Below, one piece after another: positions 7,655 through 15,098 of a stretch of DNA of 34,826 nucleotides. Every line of letters starts with the position of its first letter. Positions within the stretch are counted from its first letter, which is position 1. Location of the stretch: contig CAMBXM010000022.1 in assembly GCA_945871815.1 (NCBI GenBank), forward strand, positions 1 to 34,826. The letters are read 5' to 3'. The notes under the pieces are model-generated. The model was not told where the DNA came from. It saw only the letters and a program-made list of their open reading frames with translations, and ran no database searches. The DNA is from Singulisphaera sp. GP187 (GTDB lineage Bacteria; Planctomycetota; UBA1135; UBA2386). Made by a program: the position numbers and the translations under genes.

Positions 7655-8451
7655 AAGCGCCCCGAGTCCTCGTGCTGCGTGCGCCCGGTATCAACTGCGA
7701 GCGCGAGACGCACTTCGCTTTTCAACGCGCTGGCGGCGCACCGGAGTTCGTGCATGTCACCCAACTCCTGGCGAAGCCCGACAGTCTGTTTGACTACCGG
7801 GTTCTGGCCGTGCCCGGCGGCTTTGCCTACGGCGACGACATCGCATCGGGCCGCGTCTTGGCGCAAGAACTGAAGGCGCGACTGGGCGACCGCGTGCTGC
7901 AGTTCCTCGATCGGGGCGGCCTCGTGCTCGGCATCTGCAACGGCTTCCAGGTGCTCGTGCGCCTCGGCCTCCTGCCCTGCACCCGCGGCAAACTCGAAGA
8001 GGAAGTCACGCTGACGCACAACCTCAGCAACCACTACGAGTGCCGCTGGGTCACGCTGCAGACCCAGAAGAGCCGCTGCGTGTTCCTGCCCGCGGGTCTC
8101 ACGGTGCGCTGGCCTGCCGCACACGGCGAAGGCCGACTGGTGCCCAAGGACGACGGCCTCGCGCGCGTGCTACTGGACGAGGGCTTTGCCGCGCTGCGCT
8201 ACGTCGATGCAAGCGGTGCGCCCGCGCAGCATTACCCGGCAAACCCCAACGGCTCGCCCAACGCGATCGCCGGACTCACCGACCGAACCGGGCGAGTGCT
8301 TGGCATGATGCCGCACCCGGATCGCAGCTTCTTGCCAACACACATGCCGAACTGGCGCGAGACGATGCGCCAGCAAGGGACGATGCCCGAGGATGGCGAC
8401 GGCATGGTCGTGTTCCGCGAGATGGTCAAGGTCGCGCGCGCCGACGGTTGA
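7651..8451 (+). CDS. purQ: Phosphoribosylformylglycinamidine synthase, glutaminase subunit
   Basis: Class I glutamine amidotransferase of 266 residues that hydrolyses glutamine and passes ammonia to PurL. The N-terminal block LRAPGINCERET, the oxyanion region VPGGFAYGDDIASG (54-67) and the nucleophile Cys96 in GICNGFQVL are intact. The second active-site motif reads MMPHPDRSF: His222 is present, but position 224 is Asp where the triad normally has Glu (PHPER). The C-terminus (MPNWRE and the region to 266) resembles the glutaminase end of E. coli PurL more than the shorter B. subtilis PurQ of about 227 residues. Start by ATGA overlap with purL plus a strong Shine-Dalgarno. Confidence 0.93.
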   Translation: MKAPRVLVLRAPGINCERETHFAFQRAGGAPEFVHVTQLLAKPDSLFDYRVLAVPGGFAYGDDIASGRVLAQELKARLGDRVLQFLDRGGLVLGICNGFQVLVRLGLLPCTRGKLEEEVTLTHNLSNHYECRWVTLQTQKSRCVFLPAGLTVRWPAAHGEGRLVPKDDGLARVLLDEGFAALRYVDASGAPAQHYPANPNGSPNAIAGLTDRTGRVLGMMPHPDRSFLPTHMPNWRETMRQQGTMPEDGDGMVVFREMVKVARADG

Positions 8452-8734
8452 CGCAGAACCACGCGGCGGCTCGGACGACCCTCGCGTTTCTGCGCCATCA
8501 TGCGGGACCGGCCGCGTGGTTCGGCGGCATCGGTGCACGCTTCGCCGAAGCGACGACCGCACCCTCGTGGTGCTCGTGCACCAACGCGTGCATGGACTCC
8601 TCGAAGTCGAGTGCTCTGAACTCGACCTCGTGCCGAGCTACAGGCTCGACTTCCTCGCCCTGACTTGGGTCGACACCGTGCTCGTTCTTTCACCGCGGGC
8701 ACACTTGCTCTGAGCCGCCAATGGCCGACACTCC
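8452..8734 (+). other. Intergenic stretch between purQ and the LOG-family gene
   Basis: 283 nt. The first quarter holds the 12-bp inverted repeat described separately. A frame from a GTG at 8516 to the stop ending at 8713 would give 65 residues (with the stretch LVVLVHQRVHGLLEVE) and has mostly G/C third positions in its second half. It has no Shine-Dalgarno, no recognisable domain and crosses the inverted repeat, so I do not call it a gene. No -10 element is obvious before the next gene. Confidence 0.4.
8456..8522 (+). terminator. Long inverted repeat after purQ
   Basis: GAACCACGCGGC (8456-8467) and GCCGCGTGGTTC (8511-8522) are perfect 12-bp inverted arms separated by 43 nt, starting 5 nt after the purQ stop. 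There is no T-run after it. It is a terminator, mRNA 3' stabiliser or structured RNA by inference from position. Confidence 0.5.
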
Positions 8735-9517
8735 ATGACGATGGCGAAGCTGAATGACGGAGCAGACGATTCTGAGTGGGACCGCAACACCCAAGACACG
8801 CACGAGCAGAAGTTCCTCGCCGGTCCTCGCAGCCGGTTGTCCGAGTTGGCGCTCGCACTGCGCATCTTTGGCGAGTGCATCAAGGGCTTCCGCGCCCTGC
8901 ACTTCTTGCCGCCGTGCGTGACGGTCTTCGGCAGTGCACGCTTCCCCGAGCAGAGTGAATGGTACCAGCTCGCGCGCCGCGTGGCGCACGAGCTGTCCAA
9001 GACCGGCTTCACGATCATGACCGGCGGTGGCCCAGGCATCATGGAAGCCGCCAACCGCGGTGCGCGCGAAGCCGGCGGTCTCAGCGTCGGCTGCAACATC
9101 GTCCTCCCGCACGAGCAGGACCCCAATCCCTACATCGATCGCTTCGTCGAGTTCCGCTACTTCTTCGTCCGCAAGGTCATGCTGGTGAAGTACAGCTACG
9201 CCTTCGTGATCCTGCCGGGCGGCTTCGGCACGATGGACGAGATGTTCGAAGTCGCGACGCTGATCCAGACTGGGAAGGTGAAGAACTTCCCGCTCGTGCT
9301 GATGGGCAAGAGCTACTGGGCGCCGCTGGTCGACTTCCTGCGCACGAAAATGGTCTCGGAGCGCACGATCGAAGCCAAAGACCTCGATCGCATCTTGCTG
9401 ACGGACGACGTCGCCGAGGCCGTTGAGCACATTCGCGCGGGCACCGCCACCCACCTGCGCCCAGTGCGCAAGCCCAACGTGCTGCTCGGCGAACGCCGCG
9501 TGCACGTGCGCAAGTGA
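8735..9517 (+). CDS. LOG-family (TIGR00730-type) nucleoside monophosphate phosphoribohydrolase
   Basis: 260-residue Rossmann-fold protein of the LOG / lysine-decarboxylase-like family. It carries both diagnostic motifs: GGGPGIMEAANRGA (near 97-110) and PGGFGTMDE (near 160-168), which form the nucleotide-monophosphate site and catalytic Glu. Family members cleave the N-glycosidic bond of nucleoside 5'-monophosphates (cytokinin riboside monophosphate in plants and some bacteria, purine and pyrimidine NMPs in others). The annotation 'lysine decarboxylase' often attached to this family is historical. About 50 N-terminal residues precede the core; the front is charged (ADDSEWDRNTQDTHEQ). ATG 8735 or the in-frame ATG 8741 could start it; neither has a Shine-Dalgarno. 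Lying between two purine operons, a role in nucleotide salvage is plausible but inferred. Confidence 0.88.
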   Translation: MTMAKLNDGADDSEWDRNTQDTHEQKFLAGPRSRLSELALALRIFGECIKGFRALHFLPPCVTVFGSARFPEQSEWYQLARRVAHELSKTGFTIMTGGGPGIMEAANRGAREAGGLSVGCNIVLPHEQDPNPYIDRFVEFRYFFVRKVMLVKYSYAFVILPGGFGTMDEMFEVATLIQTGKVKNFPLVLMGKSYWAPLVDFLRTKMVSERTIEAKDLDRILLTDDVAEAVEHIRAGTATHLRPVRKPNVLLGERRVHVRK

Positions 9518-9539
9518 AGCCGCACTGGGGTCGTCAGCG

Positions 9540-10937
9540 CTAGTCGCGGAAATCGCTGCTCTTGATCCCATACTTCTGCAGCAGCTTCTGCAGCGCCGAG
9601 CGCGTCATTCCAGCCTCGTCGGAGGCATGCGTGACGTTGCCCTTGTGCTTCTTCATCAGGCCCTCGAGGTAGCTCTGTTCGAGCGCCGCGATCGTGCGTG
9701 CCTTCAGCTCCTGGAAGGTCCCGCCAGCTTCTGCTTCCGCCATCGCCCGCGCCGACAAGCCGCCCGAGATTTCGGCTGGCAAATCCTCGATGCGAAGAAC
9801 CGGTCCCGGCGACAGCGCGCAAGCACGCTCGATCACGTTGCCGAGCTGGCGCACGTTGCCCTGCCACTGGTAGGCGCGCAACAGCGTCAGCACCTCTGGA
9901 TCGATCTGGTCCTTTCCAGAAGCCCGCCCCATTCGCTGCAGGAAGTGCCGCGCGAGCTCTTCGATATCGTCGGGCCGATCGCGCAACGGGGGCACGACAA
10001 GACGCACGACGTCGAGGCGATAGAACAGATCCTGCCGAAAGCGGCCCTCTGCCACCTCGCGCTGGAGGCTGCGATTGGTGGCGGCGACGATGCGAACATC
10101 GACGGCGATCTCCGCTTGTGCCCCGACGCGACGGATGCTGCGCTCTTGGATCGCCCGAAGTAGCTTGCTCTGGAACGGCAGCGGCAATTCGCCGAGCTCG
10201 TCGAGAAACAGCGTCCCGCCGTCGGCGACCTGAAACAGCCCCATTCGCTCGGCAACCGCACCGCTGAAGGCACCCTTCTCGTGGCCGAACAGTTCGCTCT
10301 CGAACAGGTCGGCCGGGATGGTCGTGCAGTCCACCGGCACGAACGGCAGGTCGCTGCGGTGGCTGCGATCGTGCAGATGATGCGCGAGAAGTTCTTTGCC
10401 GGTGCCACTCTCGCCCTCGATGAGTACCGACGCATCGGTCCGAGCCGCGCGTTCGAGCAAGTTCACGAGTTCGCCGAACAGTGTGCTCTTGTAGACGAGA
10501 CGGCGACTTTCGGGGCCACCGCGCAATCGCTGCTTGAGACCCTCGTTCCCCTCCTTCACGCGCCGGTGGGCAACCGCCTTGGCGACGCGGTCCAGGAGGT
10601 CCTTTTCGGCGTAGGGCTTGGTGAGGTAGTCGAACGCACCGGCTTTGATCGCCATCACCGCCGACTGGATGTCGGGGTAGCCGGTGATCAAGACGACCTC
10701 GATATCAGGGTCGCGAGACTTCACCGCCGCGAGCAGTTGTAGACCCGACATCCGAGGCATGCGCACGTCGCTGATCACCAACTCGAACGGTTGCCTCGCG
10801 AGCTCTTCCAACGCGGCCTCCGCGCTCGTTGCAACCGTCGTGGCGTAGCCTTGGCGCGCGACCAAGAAGGCGCACGATTCGGCCATGTCTGGTTCGTCGT
10901 CGACGACCAGGACGCGCGCACGTTCTGTGCCGATCAC
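9540..10937 (-). CDS. NtrC-family sigma-54 response regulator (REC-AAA+-Fis)
   Basis: 465-residue three-domain regulator. The receiver domain (about 8-120) has acidic pocket D13/D14, phospho-acceptor D57 (ISDVRMPRMSG), T85 and K107. The AAA+ domain (about 147-380) has Walker A GESGTGKE (175-182) and Walker B GGTLFLDE (240-247). The sigma-54 contact loop reads GAFSGA (222-227), with Ser replacing the usual Thr of GAFTGA. The C-terminal Fis-type helix-turn-helix lies in GNVTHASDEAGMTRSALQKL. The GTG start at 10937 overlaps the fur stop as GTGA, so this is the third gene of purD - fur - regulator; upstream in-frame sequence lies inside fur. No cognate histidine kinase is in the window. Targets are unknown. 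Confidence 0.92.
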   Translation of the reverse strand: MIGTERARVLVVDDEPDMAESCAFLVARQGYATTVATSAEAALEELARQPFELVISDVRMPRMSGLQLLAAVKSRDPDIEVVLITGYPDIQSAVMAIKAGAFDYLTKPYAEKDLLDRVAKAVAHRRVKEGNEGLKQRLRGGPESRRLVYKSTLFGELVNLLERAARTDASVLIEGESGTGKELLAHHLHDRSHRSDLPFVPVDCTTIPADLFESELFGHEKGAFSGAVAERMGLFQVADGGTLFLDELGELPLPFQSKLLRAIQERSIRRVGAQAEIAVDVRIVAATNRSLQREVAEGRFRQDLFYRLDVVRLVVPPLRDRPDDIEELARHFLQRMGRASGKDQIDPEVLTLLRAYQWQGNVRQLGNVIERACALSPGPVLRIEDLPAEISGGLSARAMAEAEAGGTFQELKARTIAALEQSYLEGLMKKHKGNVTHASDEAGMTRSALQKLLQKYGIKSSDFRD

Positions 10938-11434
10938 CGCCCCACTCGCTTTTGAACGCTGGCCCGACACCGTTTGCACTGGCCGTAGAGGCGCAGACTG
11001 TGGCGCTCGATCAAGAAGCCGTGCTGTCTTGCCGCTGCTTCCTGCCGCTCCTCTATCAGCGGATCGTGAAACTCGACGATCGCTGCGCATGTCGTGCAGA
11101 CCATGTGGTCGTGGTGCTGGTGACCGAGCACGTGTTCGAAGCGGCGGCCGCCGTCGCCAGTGTCAAGGCCTTCGACGAAGCCTGCCGCCTCCAACACCGA
11201 CAGGGTGCGATAGACGGTCGCCCGCGACACTCGGGGATCCTGTTCGTGGCTGCGCGCCAGCAGTTCGTCCGCGGTGAAGTGATCATGCGTGGCGAAGGCC
11301 GCACGCACGATCAGGGCTCGCTGCGGCGTCCAGCGATAGCCCTCTTGCCGGAAGTGATCGGCGACCGTTTGCAGTTCCTGATCGTGGTCCACGCGAGATC
11401 GAGGATAGCCCACGGGAGCGTGCGGCTCACGCAC
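10934..11434 (-). CDS. Fur-family metal/peroxide-responsive repressor
   Basis: 166 residues from the GTG at 11434, which overlaps the purD stop by 8 nt. The winged helix covers about 20-95 (YRWTPQRALIVRAAF, recognition region RVSRATVYRTLSVLEAAG). The dimerisation and metal-binding half has GHQHHDHMVCTTC and QCKRC, giving the two CxxC pairs of a structural zinc site and the His-rich regulatory site. Fur, PerR, Zur and Mur cannot be told apart from this alone. An alternative start is the GTG at 11392 (residue 15): TATCCT lies 9 nt before it, so an internal leaderless promoter could produce a shorter protein that keeps the whole domain. It is co-directional with purD and coupled by GTGA to the sigma-54 regulator. 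No Fur-box palindrome was found. Confidence 0.88.
   Translation of the reverse strand: MREPHAPVGYPRSRVDHDQELQTVADHFRQEGYRWTPQRALIVRAAFATHDHFTADELLARSHEQDPRVSRATVYRTLSVLEAAGFVEGLDTGDGGRRFEHVLGHQHHDHMVCTTCAAIVEFHDPLIEERQEAAARQHGFLIERHSLRLYGQCKRCRASVQKRVGR
11402..11407 (-). promoter_or_regulatory. Possible internal leaderless -10 for fur
   Basis: TATCCT on the minus strand, 9 nt before the in-frame GTG at 11392. The spacing matches the leaderless pattern seen at several genes here, but the site lies within the coding region that starts at 11434, so it may be chance. Confidence 0.25.
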
Positions 11435-12692
11435 GCATGCCGATGTCCTTGCGGAAGTGTATGCCGTCGAACTCGATCAATTGGAGCGCGGCGTAGCAAC
11501 GCGCCCGCGCATCTTCGACGTCCTTGCCCATAGCCGTGACCGCCAACACACGACCGCCGGTCGTGATCACGTCGCCGCCCTTCTTGGCGGTCCCTGAGTG
11601 GAACACCTGAAGGTCCGGCCCGGACGTCACGCGATCGAGGCCGAAGATCGGAACGCCCTTCCTGAATTCGCCTGGGTAGCCACCACTGCACGCCACCACG
11701 CTCACGCAGGGACGCGGGTCCCACTTGGGCGCCTGCTGTTCGTCGAGTCGACCATCCACAGTCGCGAGCAACAGCGGGACAATGTCGCTCGTGAGCCGCA
11801 TCAGCAGCGGCTGGGTCTCCGGATCGCCGAGGCGGCAGTTGTACTCCAGAACCCGAGGCCCTTGCGCGGTGAGCATCAGGCCGGCGTAGAGGAACCCTTG
11901 GTACTTTCGGTTCTCACGGTTCATCGCATGCACCGTTGGAAAGATGATCTGGTTCTCGATCTGCGCCATCGTGCGGGATGGAACCGCCACCGGAGTCACC
12001 GCGCCCATGCCGCCCGTGTTCGGGCCCTTGTCGCCGTCGAACACCGCCTTGTGATCGCGCGCGGGTTCGAACGGGATGATGGTCTGGCCATCGGTCAGTG
12101 TCATCACCGACAACTCTTGACCTTCGAGGAACTCCTCGAACACGATCGTGCTGCCGGCCTCGCCAAAGCGCCGTCGCTCGAGGCAGTCGACTGCCGCAGC
12201 TCGCGCCTCGTCGTTCTTCTTGCAGACGGTCACGCCTTTGCCCGCAGCAAGTCCCGACGCTTTCACGACGATCGGGCCATCCTCCCGCATGTCGAGGAAA
12301 GCCCGGGCACCGTGCACGTCATCGAACGGCCAATACTGCGGACCCGGGATGCGATGACGGCGACAGAGTTCGCGCGCGTACAGCTTGCTGCCCTCGATCT
12401 CCGCCGCGGCCTTGCTGGGACCAAAGCACTTCACCGAGACCTTCTTGAGTTCATCGACAAGCCCGAGGCACAGCGGCGCCTCGGGACCGACAACGACGAG
12501 GTCGATCTTGTTCTCGACGGCGAAGTTGCGCAGGCCCTTCACGTCCTCGGCGTCGAGGTCGACGTTTTCGGCCACGAGCGCTGTCCCGGCGTTGCCGGGC
12601 GCGCAATAGACCCTCGCCACAAGAGGTGACTGGCTGATCTTCCAGCACAAGGCATGTTCGCGGCCACCGCCGCCGACGACGAGGACTTTCAC
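11427..12692 (-). CDS. purD: Phosphoribosylamine-glycine ligase (GAR synthetase)
   Basis: 421-residue ATP-grasp enzyme that ligates glycine to 5-phosphoribosylamine to make GAR, the second step of purine synthesis. Its length is normal. Visible blocks are VLVVGGGGREHALCWKI at the N-terminus, VGPEAPLCLGLVDEL, FGPSKAAAEIEGSK, the ATP-grasp segment VVKASGLAAGKGVTV, EEFLEGQELSVMTL, GPNTGGMGAVTPV, and FLYAGLMLTAQGPRVLEYN followed by RLGDPETQ. The GTG at 12692 gives the family N-terminus; the frame stays open upstream, but that part has no homology signal. TACCTT lies 21 nt before the GTG as a possible -10. It is the first gene of an operon with fur and an NtrC-type regulator; purLQ is elsewhere in the window. 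Confidence 0.95.
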   Translation of the reverse strand: MKVLVVGGGGREHALCWKISQSPLVARVYCAPGNAGTALVAENVDLDAEDVKGLRNFAVENKIDLVVVGPEAPLCLGLVDELKKVSVKCFGPSKAAAEIEGSKLYARELCRRHRIPGPQYWPFDDVHGARAFLDMREDGPIVVKASGLAAGKGVTVCKKNDEARAAAVDCLERRRFGEAGSTIVFEEFLEGQELSVMTLTDGQTIIPFEPARDHKAVFDGDKGPNTGGMGAVTPVAVPSRTMAQIENQIIFPTVHAMNRENRKYQGFLYAGLMLTAQGPRVLEYNCRLGDPETQPLLMRLTSDIVPLLLATVDGRLDEQQAPKWDPRPCVSVVACSGGYPGEFRKGVPIFGLDRVTSGPDLQVFHSGTAKKGGDVITTGGRVLAVTAMGKDVEDARARCYAALQLIEFDGIHFRKDIGMRA

Positions 12693-12913
12693 GCTCGGGC
12701 TCTCGATGGGGTCAAGGTACGTTCTCGCATCCCGGCGCACACGAGCGTGCAGCGGGGGCGACACCATAGCGACCGAAACCAAAAGGGCGAAGCGCTAGGA
12801 CCAGCAATCCCGCGCCGCCTGAAAACCTGCCGCTTGGCACGACTGCACCGATGGCACCGCGGCCAGGAACCGCCCTCCCGCCTGACGGCGCCGTGTGTCG
12901 AAAAGCGATCCGC

Positions 12914-15067
12914 ATGACCTTCTCAGGCGACCTTTCTGGCATCGGCCTCGGCGATGTCTTCCAGAACCTCGCGGGCAACCGGGCAACCGGCACCTTGCAC
13001 GTGCGGTGGGACAAAGGCGAACGCCACGTGCGCGTCGTTGAGGGCCAGATCGCCGGCTGGGCCCCGGGACCAGGTCGCGAGTTGCCGCTGTTTGATCACG
13101 TCGTCGAGCGCGGCTATGCCGATCCGGCCGCCGTTGCGCAACTGCAGAACAGTGCACGGAAGCGGCGCAAGCGGGCGGCCCGATTGCTCCGCGACGAGAA
13201 GATCTGCGACGCCGACTCTCTCTACAACGCGTTCCGCGAGATCACGGCGGAGGGTGTCTACGAGTTGCTGACGCTTACGACTGCGACCTTCGCCTTCAGC
13301 GAAGGAGAACCGCCGCCGGATGTGTTCGACGCTGACCTGCTCGCCGCGGACGTCCGCCTCGCCGTCGGCCCGGTGCTGCTCGAAGGCGCCCGGCGCGGCG
13401 ACGACTACAAGCGCGTGCGCATGGTCGTCGGTAGCGACCAGGACCTGTTCGTCGCCGACGCCCAGGCCGCAGAACGCGCACCGGACGAGCTGACCGCTGC
13501 GGTCGCGGCGCTGCTCGACGGGCGCACCGATGTCGCCGGCATCGCGCGCGCAGTCCAACGGAGCCGGTTCGAAGTCAGCTGTTCGCTGCTCACCTTGGTT
13601 CAGCAGGGTCTGGCTCGGCCGTCGACGGGCGAGGAGATCGCAGCGCTGGCCGAGCAAGCGCTGTCGACCGAGGACCGCGAGGAAGCGATCCGATTGCTCG
13701 GACAGGCACTCGTCCGATTGCCGCGCGAGGCCATGCTGCGCCGCCGTCTCGCCGAGACCCTCGCCGCCGCCGGGCGCAAGCGCGAAGCTGCCGGCGAAAT
13801 GGCCGTACTGGCGTTCCAGGCCACCGAAGAGGAGCGCTACGACGACGCCATGTCCCACTACGAGCGCTCCATCGCGCTCGACCCGGCGGACGTCTTGCTC
13901 CACCAGCGTCGCTGCGAGGTGCTGAAGCGCCTTGGCGACAAGCAGGCACTTCGCGACGGGCTCCTGCTTTGGGCCCAGCGCCTCGAGAACCTGGGGCTCG
14001 CCGACCGTGCCTGCGAGGTGCTCTCAGCACATGTCGATGCCGGGCCTCTGCGCAACGACCAGCAACTGTTGCTGCGCACGGCGGAACTCAGCAAGGTCAA
14101 CGGCAACCTGCCCGGCGCCGCCGCACGCTACGTGCAGATCGTCGATCTCTTCGGCGGCAACGACACGAATCTCGAGATCCGCTGCCTGCGCGCTGCACTC
14201 TCCGCTCAACCCGATGACCCGGCGATCCAGAAGCGCCTATCCGACATCGAGACCGGCCGCGCCGCCCGCCGTCGGCGTCGTCACCGCTTGATGCTGAGCC
14301 TCGGCTCGGCCGCCGCTGTGGTGATCATGATCGTCGTCGCCGCAGCTCAGGAGATGTCCACCAGTCGCCGCCTCGCCGCAATCCTGCGCGATCGGCCGGC
14401 GGACGCACTCGGCACCTCAACGCTGCCGGCACTGCGAGAACTCGCAAACGAGCACTCGTGGGTTCCGAGCTGCCAACTCGCGGGGGCGATCGAGGCCGAA
14501 GAAGCGATGCGCATGCTGCGCGCAGCCGAGACCCTTCGCCTGCAGATGCGCGTGCACGACGCCCAGCAGGCCCTCGCGACCGCGCGCGAGTCGCTGCCGA
14601 CGAAGTCGCAACAGCAGGCCGACGATCTGGTGGCACAGCTGCACACCGAGTCGCCGATGTTCACCTGGCTGCAGCGCGTCGAACGCCGCGGCCGCGACGA
14701 CGGCGAGGCCTGCGAAGCGCTCGCGCGCGCGACCGATCCGCAGTATCTCGCGTTCCACAACGACCTATTGCCGCATGCGAGTTGCGATGCCACGCGCGAA
14801 GTGATGCTGCGCGCGCTGCAAGTACTGGACGATCCGAGCTGCGCCGATCCGGTGGCACGCGCCTATCTAGTCACTCGCGATCGGGCCGTCGAACGCATGT
14901 GCGAGGGACTGATCGACAGCGCGGCGCGCAAGGAGCCCGAGCGCACGCGCGAGACGCTGGCGACGCTGCTGGAGGATGCCCGCGAACACCCCGAGCGCCG
15001 TGCGCGCGCCGTGCGCCTACTCGAGATCCTCACGGCCCACGCGGCGGCGCCAGCCGGCGGACGCTGA
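12914..15067 (+). CDS. DUF4388 (PATAN-like) / TPR protein with one membrane span
   Basis: 717-residue protein. The N-terminus (about 1-100) matches DUF4388, which occurs in bacterial signalling and motility regulators: FSGDLSGIGLGDVFQNLA, ATGTLHVRW, RHVRVVEGQIAGWAPG. A middle part of about 130-260 is helical, and about 270-440 looks like tetratricopeptide-type helices (ALVRLPREAMLRRRLAETLA, YDDAMSHYERSIALDPADVL). A basic stretch RRRRHR precedes a membrane helix at about 458-480 (LGSAAAVVIMIVVAAAQ), followed by about 235 helical residues probably outside the cytoplasm. This suggests a membrane scaffold or signal-transfer protein; the function is not known. The ATG at 12914 starts exactly at the domain; no Shine-Dalgarno or -10 is obvious. 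It converges on dnaJ. Confidence 0.75.
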   Translation: MTFSGDLSGIGLGDVFQNLAGNRATGTLHVRWDKGERHVRVVEGQIAGWAPGPGRELPLFDHVVERGYADPAAVAQLQNSARKRRKRAARLLRDEKICDADSLYNAFREITAEGVYELLTLTTATFAFSEGEPPPDVFDADLLAADVRLAVGPVLLEGARRGDDYKRVRMVVGSDQDLFVADAQAAERAPDELTAAVAALLDGRTDVAGIARAVQRSRFEVSCSLLTLVQQGLARPSTGEEIAALAEQALSTEDREEAIRLLGQALVRLPREAMLRRRLAETLAAAGRKREAAGEMAVLAFQATEEERYDDAMSHYERSIALDPADVLLHQRRCEVLKRLGDKQALRDGLLLWAQRLENLGLADRACEVLSAHVDAGPLRNDQQLLLRTAELSKVNGNLPGAAARYVQIVDLFGGNDTNLEIRCLRAALSAQPDDPAIQKRLSDIETGRAARRRRRHRLMLSLGSAAAVVIMIVVAAAQEMSTSRRLAAILRDRPADALGTSTLPALRELANEHSWVPSCQLAGAIEAEEAMRMLRAAETLRLQMRVHDAQQALATARESLPTKSQQQADDLVAQLHTESPMFTWLQRVERRGRDDGEACEALARATDPQYLAFHNDLLPHASCDATREVMLRALQVLDDPSCADPVARAYLVTRDRAVERMCEGLIDSAARKEPERTRETLATLLEDAREHPERRARAVRLLEILTAHAAAPAGGR

Positions 15068-15098
15068 GTCGAAGCTCGCCGTTCCTGCGCAGACTCAG
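15064..15098. terminator. Inverted repeat spanning both convergent stop codons
   Basis: CTGAGTC (15064-15070) and GACTCAG (15092-15098) are perfect 7-bp inverted arms, 21 nt apart. Each arm contains a stop codon: TGA of the DUF4388 gene and TCA (minus-strand TGA) of dnaJ. It could act as a shared 3'-end hairpin; there is no T-run. Confidence 0.35.

Noticed and set aside
8516-8713. 65-codon GTG-started frame between purQ and the LOG-family gene
   Set aside because: No Shine-Dalgarno, no recognised domain and overlap with a 12-bp inverted repeat; favourable third-position GC alone is not enough in a GC-rich genome.
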